From NCBI GenBank assembly GCA_013397695.1, contig VYZI01000192.1, positions 1,251,807 to 1,315,806 of the forward strand: a stretch of DNA of 64,000 bases. Direction: 5' to 3'. Shown here piece by piece: positions 11,436 through 22,914 of the stretch (the first letter of the stretch is position 1; each line of letters begins with the position of its first letter). The notes beneath the pieces were generated by a model. It made no database searches. It worked only from the letters and a program-made list of their open reading frames with translations, and was not told the origin of the DNA. A program made the translations under genes and the position numbers. This stretch comes from Centropus unirufus (Eukaryota; Chordata; Aves; Cuculiformes; Centropidae).

Positions 11436-13429
11436 AGTCAATGTCAGATATTCTCCAAACATTTTTCACAACAGGCTTCCACTACAATGCCTGGGATCCA
11501 GACAGCAGAAACCTCTACTGGTATCTTGCAGCTGTGCCATGAGGAAAGCATATGGTGCAAGCCTTTGGCATCATCACGGCAGGCACAGCATCACCACCAG
11601 ACCCACCATGAGTCAGCCACCCCAAAAGGAACCCACTGGCAGGCTCCATGCACCATCAGTCCAGTATGAGGTTTGGCAGGTTATGTTCAAATGGATGTTT
11701 ACGGAATTAAAGACACCCTTCCTTGGCCCCTCGGGGATGAAGGTCTCTCTTGTTTGATGTGTTTGTAAATAAACCTCTATTTCCAAGGACACTGTTTGCT
11801 GTTAGACCCTATTAAACACTCCTCCTCATGCCCGGCCTTCCTGTGTTTGACAGACCTGAACACTATTTATTGTTTCACTGTATCTGCATACCCTAAACAA
11901 AGCAAAGGCTCATTTGCAGCTGCATGAAATGGATGTAAGCAATTACAAATATGCTCACAGTAACAAGCACGTGGAGAGATAATCAGAAGGTTTTTGTTAC
12001 AGGAACAGAACAGACCAGACTAGTGTCACTGTGACCAAGACACATCCACAGAACCAGCATTTTGGCACTGAGAGAAGAGTGAAAGGAATGTCAGAGATGA
12101 ATTTTCCTTCTACAGCTTCAAACTGTTTTGATAAGTGCTCTAAACCCCTTCACAGAAGAAAACATGTATCAAAACTTCAGTGGTTTTTATTTGTAAGCAG
12201 AGGTACTACCTGAGGCACAATCTCTATTTTGTGTGACTATTATCTTCTTCCTATTCCCGACAAGGTTGAACCTCCTCTATATCATCATAAACACTTTTTG
12301 CATGTGAGGATATGTATTTCAGTACAATAATCACGCAGAGAAGCAACTAAGTTTTTCTTCCTAAACATTTCCTTACCATATTTCACAAAGGCTTTGCCGT
12401 AAGGCCTTTCAAAGAGATTTCTGAAACCACCTCAGTGAATTGTTGATTTGCCTACAACCTTTTGATTCATCACCATTCAGCCAACAGGTTTATGTTCTGT
12501 TGGTCAAAAGTTCATATTGTACAGATGGTACAAGTATCATGTGACACATGGCAGAATTTAAACTGGGTATCAAGTTGGACAAATCCAAATCCTCCACTTA
12601 AGTGAAAGAACATCCTGTGACATGCTCACCCATATGATCCATGAGTATTTATTTATAAAACATTTATAGCCCCAATTCAATGTCTTGCTGGAATTCATGT
12701 CTAACTTAGAATAGGAGTGAAATTTAAAGACTTTATAACGTGATTCCAAGTGAACAGAAGAGGGTCAAAATATTCTCTGTGTGCCCATTGTAATTAGCTC
12801 ACAATTAACATCTGTACACTGGATTTGCACAGGCAGCTTTAAGTCAAGTTTTCAAAAAAATACCACCTTGAATGTTAGAATTATCTTCCACAGGTTTTTA
12901 ACTGAATAATTATGCTGACAAGGTCCAAATATACTGAAAATATCAAAATGGCATTGGATCATGTTATTAGTGAATAAAATAATAGTTGTATAAATACACT
13001 TATGTAGAGGAATCAGTCTGCTTTGCTCTGATTCAATTATTTCCATGATATATAAATGCTGAGGTCATTGTGACTTTTGCCACTGACTTCAATGGGGCTT
13101 AGGGTTTCCTCCTAAGGACTGATTAGTGGGAAAGTCAGATTTCATGCAGAAGATTAAATACAGACATTACACGTTGCCATTATGAACTTCATGCTGCTAA
13201 ATGACTAAGATTTTGCACCGTATTTGGTTTCAGTGCTGTGTAAACTTGCTTACTTTGTTCAGACCTTGAAAACAAATCAGTAAGATGGAAGAGAAGTTAA
13301 GTTAAATATTAAAGCAGTCCATCACAGGTCCAGAGGTACTTATTAGTAGACCAAGGAACGAATAGCTGTAAGAATGTGCCAGGAGTATCATACAGGAGGT
13401 GGTTATAAATATGAGAGGTTGTTTCTGGG

Positions 13430-13480
13430 GTTCTTTTTTGGTGTTTTTTTGTTTGGTTTTTTGTTTGTTTGGTTGTTTTA
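13430..13480. repeat. T/G-rich low-complexity tract
   Basis: An interrupted run of TTTG and GTTT words, with stretches of six or seven T. It resembles a degenerate (TTTG)n microsatellite. The open frames on its minus strand at 13302-13539 are rich in Lys, Gln and Thr because of this tract and are not coding. Confidence 0.75.
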
Positions 13481-14155
13481 AGATGGAATATGTGGAAACT
13501 TGGCTCTGCACAAGTTATCAAATTTCTTTTTCCACACAATCCTGATCATTTTACTTCCCATCTTGTGCAGCTATTTCTCAGGAAGGGCAAGGATTTATAT
13601 TACACTAACAGAAACAGTTTGTCTTACACAGTCATTTAAAATATCAGTTAAGATGTCCTGTGTGTCAAATATTAGAAATATCTCCTGAAGCTTCTAATTT
13701 CTTTCCTTGCTTTCCCTTGCTCTTTCTGTCCAAATATTTTTACCCCATGAAGTGGTCTTCAATACTAAACTCTTCAAAAATTTATTAACATCTTTCTAAG
13801 TTTCATCTCCTGTGAAGTTAGAAAAACAATTTCCACAGATAACTTAATGTGAAAACTTATTGAAAATTAATACTGTTCCAGAAAACAGTTTTATACTGAG
13901 TGCTTCTAAAAGATCTGCAGCACCTGGATGATACAGGGGAGGGGAAGGACAGGGAAGCAAAAGAGCCAGAGAATAGTGAACTTTCATTTTCATACTCTGG
14001 TTTTCTAGAAGTATGTTTGCAGCTAGAGTTTTCAACTTTCTGTTGAAAGCTTAAAAGTATTCAATTCCAAAAATATCCTGGCTCAATAGCAGTTCTTACA
14101 GGGATGGCTCCTCCAATTCTATGTTATTACTGTACCAGAAATAATGTTTATTCAT

Positions 14156-14180
14156 TTGGTCACTTCACTTAAGTGACCAA
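14156..14180. repeat. Perfect 10-bp inverted repeat with 5-bp spacer
   Basis: The left arm ttggtcactt (14156-14165) and right arm aagtgaccaa (14171-14180) are exact reverse complements, separated by cactt. An inner palindrome cacttaagtg overlaps the spacer. Function unknown; short inverted repeats of this size also arise by chance. Confidence 0.6.
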
Positions 14181-17100
14181 TTAATGATAAAAGGAAGGGC
14201 AATGCCAGAAAGACTTCTAAACAGAAATAAGAGTTGGAGATATTTGTTGCTGTGTTAAAAAAGTGCTCATGATAATTTTTCCCAAGTAGTGTAATTTTTT
14301 AGGTAGGAATTGGCATAATTTTAACTCTTGATGGCACAGCTATTTTGAGGACCAGTTGCCAAGTCTAGAAAAGGAGAACATGAGGGTTACCAAACAAGAA
14401 AATAATGAGTGGAGACTTCTTACTAACAACAAATATATTTAATTACACTCAGAATATCACTCCAGTTAAAAATCTGTTCCAGAGCACTCATATTTGCTCA
14501 GATTACTAAGCAGGCAAAGGCCACAGCTTTCTCCAAATGGCAATCACACATGGGCAGCTGCAAGGAGCTCACAAACTTGATGATGTTTCTTGATTTGCAG
14601 ACACTTTTCTTCCTGCACAATTGTGCTGAGTTCTCCCAGGGAATCCAGCAAGAAATCCAAATATGAGCAAATTTTCTATGGACCTGTTAAAATGCACAAT
14701 GTAACAAAAGCTTCCAATTAGCCACTGTAACAACAAGAAGGAAGTTAATCAATTGGGAAAAAAAAAAAGACACAAATACAGGGTCGCCCAGTTTTGTTAC
14801 ATGTAAATGTCATCCTATACTATATACAATAAATGAATATGGAAAATATAATGTATATGAAGGCAAATACAGGATTGAACTCCATCAGGATTTTTTTTTA
14901 CAGGAAATCCTGTGCGAATTAGTACTGGGCTTACTGCAAGAGCTGGTTTTAATAGGGTTTTTCATATCTGCTGCTAAGGTGATGATACACTTTACTTGTG
15001 ACATCCCTCATAGATACAAAACTGTAGTGAAACTCAAATGCCTATGTCTCTTTTCCAAGTCTGTGCCTAATTAATTTTTGTGTAAGCAAGAGCTCTGCAC
15101 GCGTGGAGGCCAGGCTCCCTCCAGGCTGCCAGCTCTAGGCTTTCCTATAACCCTGAGCATCACAGTGCAACTAACGTGTCGGAACCTGTCACTGCCTGCA
15201 AAGGTGTAGTCTTGCTATGGACTGACTACGTGAGGAGATCTCTGAACTGTGCCAAAACAGCTGCAAGATGAAGGAGAAACTTGAATAGATAAGAATGCTG
15301 TCAAGAAGAGATTTCTAGTTTAGCAGCCTTAGCACAGACTCCTTGCTTTCTTTTTCAAACAGGAGAATGAAGTCATTTTTCTCATGCTCTTGAAGTTACT
15401 GTTGGGGTAAGTTTCTGAGAATTTATTTTGAGATGAGCATTGCCCTGAATCATTCTGTCTGTACCAGCAAATGCAGACTGCCACCTTTCCGGTCCCACTT
15501 CCAGCAAATACTTTTGTTCAAGTACATAATACTGGAAAAGTTGGATTGAATATGGTTTATTCAATGCATATACATACTTCTCCCCAACCTGTATCTGAGT
15601 TCAAGCACTGTATGTTTCAATTCTTTTTTCCTGCATATTGTCAGATAAGATCACTTTTAATCTGTATTTCATTTGGGGAGTCTTCTGACTTAAACGTCAT
15701 CCTCTCACAGATTTTCTTCTGTTCTCTTCAGCATTCTTTCTTTTCTGAGTTATTTTTCACAGCTTAAATCCAGCTAAGTTTCTGCTACTCTGTTGTTCTG
15801 TTGGTACCAGTTTCCAGCTGCTTCCTGACTTACAGATCCAGCCCGGGACTTTGGGCTCATTCTCTCCAGCCCTTCCTGAGCAAAGTGAAGGCTGTTGTTC
15901 CCAACTCCTTCCAGTATAGCAATATAATAGACAGCCTGTTCAAGATCAAGACAGTATTAGTTCTGAAATTTTCAATTATTTTTCCATTAAAGGACAACTT
16001 TCCCCTTTTCAACTGGAGAAAATAAAAAAGTTTGCTTTAAGGCAGCAAAACCCAGGATGGAATGGAATGTTATCTTCTTCACTTGTGATCTGACAAAATT
16101 AGTACTTGAAAATTGGTAATTGCCTTTTGGACCATCAGCTGTTTCTCAGTCACTTTAAATAAGAAAAATTAGCCAAAGCTCTAGATGCTCACTTTATGCC
16201 CTCTTTCACTGTCCTTTTTCCACTTATTCTTACTATTAGCAGCACCTGCATCAAACCTGAGGAGTAAATTCACTGTTGCAAAGTGGAGTGCTTAATTCAG
16301 AATATATAGCAAAGAAGAAATATGTACCAGGCCAAGTTTCAGGGCTGATCGTTTCAAGGTAAAATGGCCAAGTTCTTTTCTTCTCCCTTCATGTCCTGGG
16401 AGCCCAGCCAGCTCTGAAGGCCAGTGAATACCCAGACTATCTGCTGGGAGCACATTCTGAGAGTGCTTTGAGGTATCTGGCTGGCGCCTGGAACCATCTT
16501 TATGAGATGTACTGCTGCCCTGAGATACCCTAGGTTTGGTCAAGGCTGAGGTGGAAGAAAAATTCCAAAACATTTGATAATTCTGAATTCAATGATGTTT
16601 TATAACTTCCCTGTGCCCGTGAAAATAATAAAATAAAAATGAAGTCATAAATAGAAAAACTGCAAAAGCAGGAAAGAATGCAATTCAGCAACATCTGTGT
16701 GAGCACACTTACTGCTGTAGCCTGGGATCATTTCTCTGGGTTGAGAAGCAGCTTTCAATCTCTAAGATACTTGCCTGTAGAATATTCATTACCATCTTTG
16801 TATGGAAGTTAGTATCCAAGGCTAAAGTTCAACCAGTGATGTCTGGCAAAATTTCAGAACTTTTTAAACAGCACAGATGCCAACTACAAGGTTTTTTTAC
16901 TGCTTTTTGTGAGTAATATAGCAATCTTTGCTACCTGAGAACTTCAAGCATACATCCAATTTATACACATTCATATGTATATATATGTGTGCTTAGTTAT
17001 GCATGCTCCTCCTAGGTGAGTGAGCTGGGAACTGACCACATAAAAGCCTCTTTGCAGTGAACAGCTCAAGTGGGACCTGAGTGTGCATGGACCTGCAGAT

Positions 17101-18154
17101 GGTGGATGTCTCTCCTCTAAAGTATATTTTGCACTTTTGAGGTCTCCACCACAGTCTCTTCCTTGTGTTACCCTGCACTTCTAGAAACTTTAATTAGGGG
17201 GGTATATTTATGGGTGAAGGGATGCACAAGTACTCTCCTCAATGACATGATGACCAGGATGCACCTTTCCCTTGTGTGCTGCTGACAAGCCCACAGCTGG
17301 GGGAAGCTTACCTCTCTAGTACAGTGGGCTCTCTCTCAGCCCTCAGCAGATCTGCATTTATCGCAAGGGGGTGCACTGGAACTTGCTAGCTGGATTCCTC
17401 CTCCAGAAGATAGTATCTGATAAGAAGCAGCTGTGAGATGAGCTGGACTAACAGAAATGCAGCTCCTCCCTCATCCTCAGAAATAGCCTTTTTGCCTTTC
17501 CTGGACTTAACTAGGTCCTGCAGCATTTTCTGTTTCATTTCAAAGCCCTTCATTCTTCCCAGGACTGTCTGACCCTGTAATCTTCTGCTGTAGAAACACA
17601 TCACCTACCACAAAGTCTGATTTATGAAACGAGAGGAAGGCAATTATTGTTCTTCCTAAAACCAGAACACACGTTTTCAGCCTACCTTGTATTTCTGTGG
17701 GATATCAGAGTTTAATTTATTATTTTTTTATGTGCACACAGTCAAATATGATCTCACTAACACCATTCACCTGAAGGCAATGTTGCTGAGCCCTCTGCTC
17801 AGGGCTGGAAACTGGCATTTAGACCAGAAGCAAGTGAAACATTTCACGGTACTAAATGACTTGTGCAACCTGGCGATGCAACAGATGAGATTTTAATCTA
17901 CAGACAACTAGAGCCCCAGAACCCTTCCTGTCCAAGCCAGTTTTATATTGTTGTGCTATTAAATATTTGGGAGAGCCTCTCCTGGTTTATATCCCTAGAA
18001 ATAAGATACATCAAAACAGCACTTCTCCCACAGGTGGGCTTTGAGTTACACACCCTTTCTCTTGCACTGAATCCTTGTAGCCTTGCCTTCAGCTGTCCCT
18101 GTGGTTCATTATGTTGAAAATGTCCTCCAGTCTGTTATCTTCTTGAAGTAAATC

Positions 18155-18200
18155 CATAGAATGGCCCTGGGTTGGACGTTAAAGAGTGCTAAATATCTCA
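18155..18200 (-). mobile_element. Possible small CR1 3'-end scrap
   Basis: The plus strand reads ccatagaatggccctgggtt and continues with ggac and gttaaagag, resembling the complement of the extreme CR1 3' end. Only about 45 bp align by eye, and the sequence after this is unlike CR1. It could be an old deletion remnant or chance. Confidence 0.35.
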
Positions 18201-21019
18201 TTGCATTGCAGTATAAGGAAAGAAGTCCAAGATGTTTAGTAACTAGCAGAAGACTGTGTCCATTGGTCTGAATATACCTTTGCTCTTTGGGCCTTCAGGT
18301 TTGTGGGCAGGTCAATACACTTGGCAAAGTGACATATTTACAAACATGACCAGAAATTTTCAACCTCTTACCATCTGGCAAAATTATTTACTGGCAGACA
18401 GCAGCAAGGACATAGGCACAAAACAAATCCATCCGGTCTACCATAATCATTTCATTTTGGGTATGTCTTAATATTCCTGGTTTTTGCATGCCTTTGAAAC
18501 ACTTGTATGGTTATACAACAACAACTTCTGCCAGTCATAATTATCCCTAGTGCCCAGAGCAAAAAGTACTATCTGGTCTTGGTTCTTCTGTGATTCTACA
18601 ATCCAAGGAAACAACAAATCCAAACTCAGAACATCTTGTCACTTTGTTAGCTGTATGTCAGGAGGCAAAGCAGGAGGAGGCAGGAACATCTCCAAGGGCT
18701 GGTCACATGTGCACACACCACTAGGGATAGTATAATAGTTTCATATTGGATTAATATGTCAGTATTAATATGTACTAATATGCCTTTGGGGAAGGCCCCT
18801 CCAAGTGCTAGAAACAACTATCAGATATTTAATCTCGGAGTAAATAAAAAATATCTATCTTTTAAAATTTGACATCTGAAGGTGAAATGGAAGGCTCGCT
18901 CCCTCAGGATCCAGTGCTAACGTGGAGACCTCTCCAAAGCAACATCTTACTGGAGACACTCAAGTACCTGCACGTTTTATTGGTACTGCTGAGGCAAGGA
19001 AGAGAGATTTGGTGCATGAATTCATCTGGTGACATTGCTTGCTTAATAAAGCTTGTAGAGCACAAAGCAGCTGAGAAGAGACAGCTGTAAAATGTAACAA
19101 GCAGCAGAACAGGTAGCAGATGAAAACACAAACTGCAGGAAGAGAGGCTCAAGCAGACCCCAGGTAGGTGCCCGCTGCCACAGCCCTCACTGCTCCTGCC
19201 ATGGTGCTCTGTCAGTAGACCAGGCTGTCCCCATACACTCTGCCAAAAACCTGAGAGGTCACACACTCCCAGGAAACACAAGAAAATTGGAAGGGAATTG
19301 CAAAATTCTCAGATTATAAAGACTTCTGGAATATAGTACAAAAACACTGGAATAAACACAGATGGTATTATCATCCCTACTTCACAAAATATGCCAACAT
19401 TTCTAAGACTTGGCTGCCTAGACTTTAGGCCTGGTTGTAAACTTCAATATAACTATGAATATGAGTGTTTTTCAGACCAGTAATAACAGCTCAAGGGATA
19501 AAGAGGGACAGATTTCCCCACACAGATTAGCTCAATCTCCAGTGCAGCAGAGGGCATGTTTTTGTAGAAATGTAGAAATGTGTTAGCTTTACATCCTCAA
19601 GCTCTATATATACATCACTGCATGAGGTTTGTTTGTCCATGTTTTCGTAAGTTGTATGCTTAATTACTAGATTATTTATGGCGGTCATTAGATACCACTG
19701 CTCTGTGTTTGAGAGGCTCCAGGAGCAAATGGAAGTGTCTTGGAATGGGTCCATCTCTTTGCCTGGCATAAGAACAGAAAAGTTCAGAGGTGTCGGAGTT
19801 CTTCCACATCCTTATCATCTGCCCATGGGCATCCATGAAGCCCACATCCCATAACAGTGGGACAACCAAGCAAGTACATGCAGGACTGAGTTGATTTAAA
19901 CTCGGCCTTTCCCTAGGCAAGGTAGGGACTCCTTAGCCCCCCCTTACAGGACACCTGCATGTTCCCATGTTCTTTACCACAAGCTTGGGATATAGGTGGT
20001 CTAGCAAGATCTCACAGAGGCTAGAGAGACATTTCATACAGGGGAAGAGCTGAGGTTGTTGTATAAGTAGCATTGACTGAACGGATGCTTTAGATTTGCT
20101 GGTGTTGGGAGCCTTAAATCAATTGTACTTCAACTATTCACATTCTGAAAAAATATCAGGAACCACTAAGCTCCCTGCCTTATAGTAATTCATTTTTCAG
20201 ATGCTTCAAAGTTCTGGTACCAGTGCTGCTTTTCCCATGTAGCCTGGTGTCTCCCTTCAAATCACCCATCATACCCCAATACCATCTACCTGAACAGTGG
20301 CAAGGAGGTGACTGGGCAAATGGCACCATGGGCACATCAGGCAGCTGCCTGATACCTGCATACACATACATCTCTAGCTTGTTCCTCTCCTTGGCATCAG
20401 GTGCTGCTTATACCGACAGCAAACTCCTGCAGAAGGCAGGATCAGTGCATCCAGAGGGCAAAACCCAGTCTTACAAGCTGCTCTGGGAAGGCTTGGTTTG
20501 GTGAAGGAGAAAAAGAGGAAAACGTAGGGCAGACCTGGGCATAAGCTTACCTGAGGACAGGCAACACACGCCTCTGTCAGTGCCGCGTTATGCCCACATA
20601 GACTGCAGGCAGAGGTGGGCCCCATGAGATATTGTGGCTGGGTCAGTGTCCCACAGCAAGAGGTCTGTGAAGAAGTGCTAGAAGCCAATTATCTTCCAAC
20701 AGCAGCACTGGATCATTTGGACTGTGATAACATGACATTCTTGAAAAATGGTGTAAGGTCAGAGAGTCTACTGGAGGGGGGGTTGTCTTGTGGTTGTTCT
20801 TTTTCCCTTCTATGCTCTGTAAAATTTGTGAGAGTCTGGCAAATCCTTTAAGCAACCCTCTTTCTGTGTTCCATATTTCAGGGCCTTTTTCACAGAAGTT
20901 CTCATTTCTACCAAACATGCCTACTGCACAAAATCAGTATTTGTGCAGATTGGGGTGAGCAGATTGAAGGTTCAGAGTAATCTGGGTATGAGAAGCAGCT
21001 TCATATGTTTTGCAACATT

Positions 21020-22459
21020 AGGACTGGAGGCAGCCTGGGCTGCAGTAATCATGCACTGGTGGAGTTCAAGGTCCTGAGGGATATGGGATAGGCAAAGAGC
21101 ATTGTCAGGCCCCTGAATTTTAGGAAAGCAAACTTCCAGCTCTTCCCCGAGTTAGTTGGTAGGACGCCCTGGGATACTGTCCTCAGGGACAAGGGAGCAG
21201 AATAGAGCTAAAAAATATTTAAGGATCCTTGCCATAAAGCACAAAAGCCCTCAGCCCTCAGGAACTGGCCAGGGAAGGAAAGAGGCCAGCATAGATGAGT
21301 CATGACCTGCTGGTCAAACTGAAGAACAAGAGGCAACTGCAAAGGCAGTGCAAGCAGGGACAGGGAACCTGGGAAGAGTAAAGGAATGTTGTCCGATTGT
21401 GTAGGGATGGGGGTTAGGAAGGCCAAGGTGCAGTCAGAACTGAACATGGAAAGGGAAACAAAGAATAGCAAGAAGGGCTTCTATAGTTGTGTTAGCCAGA
21501 AAAGGAAGGTTAAAGAAAGTGTACCCCACCAGAAGAACAAAAATGGTGACTTCATATCAACAGACGAGAAGAATGCTGAGATACTCAACAGCATTTTTGC
21601 CTCAGTCTCCACTGACAACCACTCTCCTCACCCCTGCTGTGACAACAGACAACAAGAAAGGGACCAGGGAATATAGACTCTCCTCCTGCAGGGGACGATC
21701 AGGTTTGTGACTGAGGAAATTGAATATCTAAAAGTCTACTGGATCTGATGAGATGCATCTCAGAGTCCTGAGGTAATTGGCTGATGTGGTGACCAAGCCA
21801 CTCCCCCGGATCTTTGAGAAGTCAGGGCAGCCACGGGAAGTCCCTGGTGACTGGAAGAAGGGCAATATTGTTCCCATTTTTGAAAGGGTAGAAAAGGTGA
21901 TCCTGGGAACCGCTGACCTGTCAGCCAAACCTCTTTGCCTGGGAAGATCATGTAACAGTTCCTCCTAGAAACTATGATAAAATACCTGGAGGCCAGGGAG
22001 GCGGTCAGAGTCATCCAGCATGGCTCCACCAAGGGTAATTCCTGTCTGACCCTCCTAGTGGCTTTCTATGGTGGGGTGACCACATCAGTAGACATGGGAA
22101 AGCCAACAGATGTAATCTATATGGACTTCCATAAGTCTTTGACATGGTTCCCCACAGCAACTCCCTCACTAAATTGAAGAGATATATATTTGATGAGTGG
22201 ATTATTCAGTGGTTAATGAATTGGTTGGGTTGCTCTATTCAGAAAGTAGTGGTCAATGGCTCAGTGTCCAGATGGAGATCGGTGACAAGTGGTGTCCTTC
22301 ATGTTTCCATGCAGGGATGATTGCTGCTGAAAATTTTCATCAATGAAACCAACAGTAAGACTGGGGGCACCCTCAGCAAGTTTGCAGGTGACACTCAGCT
22401 CATTGGTGCAGTCGTCACACAAGAATGATTGGGTTGTCATCCAGAGGAACCTGGACAAG
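21020..22459 (+). pseudogene. CR1 ORF2 remnant (endonuclease tail and reverse transcriptase)
   Basis: Fragments of one ORF2 in several frames. The endonuclease catalytic block that is S-D-H in active members reads S-N-H at 21044-21052, so the Asp is lost. The RT fingers region is visible around 21770-21960 (DWKKGNIVPIFERVEK). The block before motif A contains the STKGNSCLTLLVAFY segment at about 22025-22070. Motif A, expected to be YxDFxKAFD, begins YMDFHKS near 22115-22138, then shifts frame, so the downstream F-D-x-V-P is read out of frame. The motif C position is F-A-G-D at 22381-22392, with the first Asp replaced by Gly. The next copy upstream (10563-10574) has the same replacement. Confidence 0.83.
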
Positions 22460-22914
22460 NNNNNNNNNNNNNNNNNNNNNNNNNNNNNNNNNNNNNNNNN
22501 NNNNNNNNNNNNNNNNNNNNNNNNNNNNNNNNNNNNNNNNNNNNNNNNNNNNNNNNNNNNNNNNNNNNNNNNNNNNNNNNNNNNNNNNNNNNNNNNNNNN
22601 NNNNNNNNNNNNNNNNNNNNNNNNNNNNNNNNNNNNNNNNNNNNNNNNNNNNNNNNNNNNNNNNNNNNNNNNNNNNNNNNNNNNNNNNNNNNNNNNNNNN
22701 NNNNNNNNNNNNNNNNNNNNNNNNNNNNNNNNNNNNNNNNNNNNNNNNNNNNNNNNNNNNNNNNNNNNNNNNNNNNNNNNNNNNNNNNNNNNNNNNNNNN
22801 NNNNNNNNNNNNNNNNNNNNNNNNNNNNNNNNNNNNNNNNNNNNNNNNNNNNNNNNNNNNNNNNNNNNNNNNNNNNNNNNNNNNNNNNNNNNNNNNNNNN
22901 NNNNNNNNNNNNNN
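22460..22914. other. Assembly gap, 455 N
   Basis: A run of 455 N inside a CR1 copy, between the reverse transcriptase and the 3' region. It begins after the same 21 bases (catccagaggaacctggaca plus ag) as the first gap and ends before the same aaggctctgg. The missing bases should be CR1. Confidence 0.98.

Larger units (their letters stand above)
11436..21019. other. Intergenic sequence, no gene recognised
   Basis: Unique sequence with T/G-rich low-complexity DNA at 13430-13480, an A-run at 14758-14768, a perfect inverted repeat at 14156-14180, a small TA/TG run near 16971-16990, a possible CR1 scrap at 18155-18200, three spaced copies of an attaatatgt-like word at 18750-18783, and an 8-bp tandem repeat (gtagaaat) at 19564-19580. 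Open frames up to 125 codons (18904-19281, minus) show no recognisable domain. Confidence 0.55.

Noticed and set aside
18570..18602. tctgtgattctaca as a CR1 3' terminus
   Set aside because: Only one octamer-like word is present, without any CR1 3' UTR before it.
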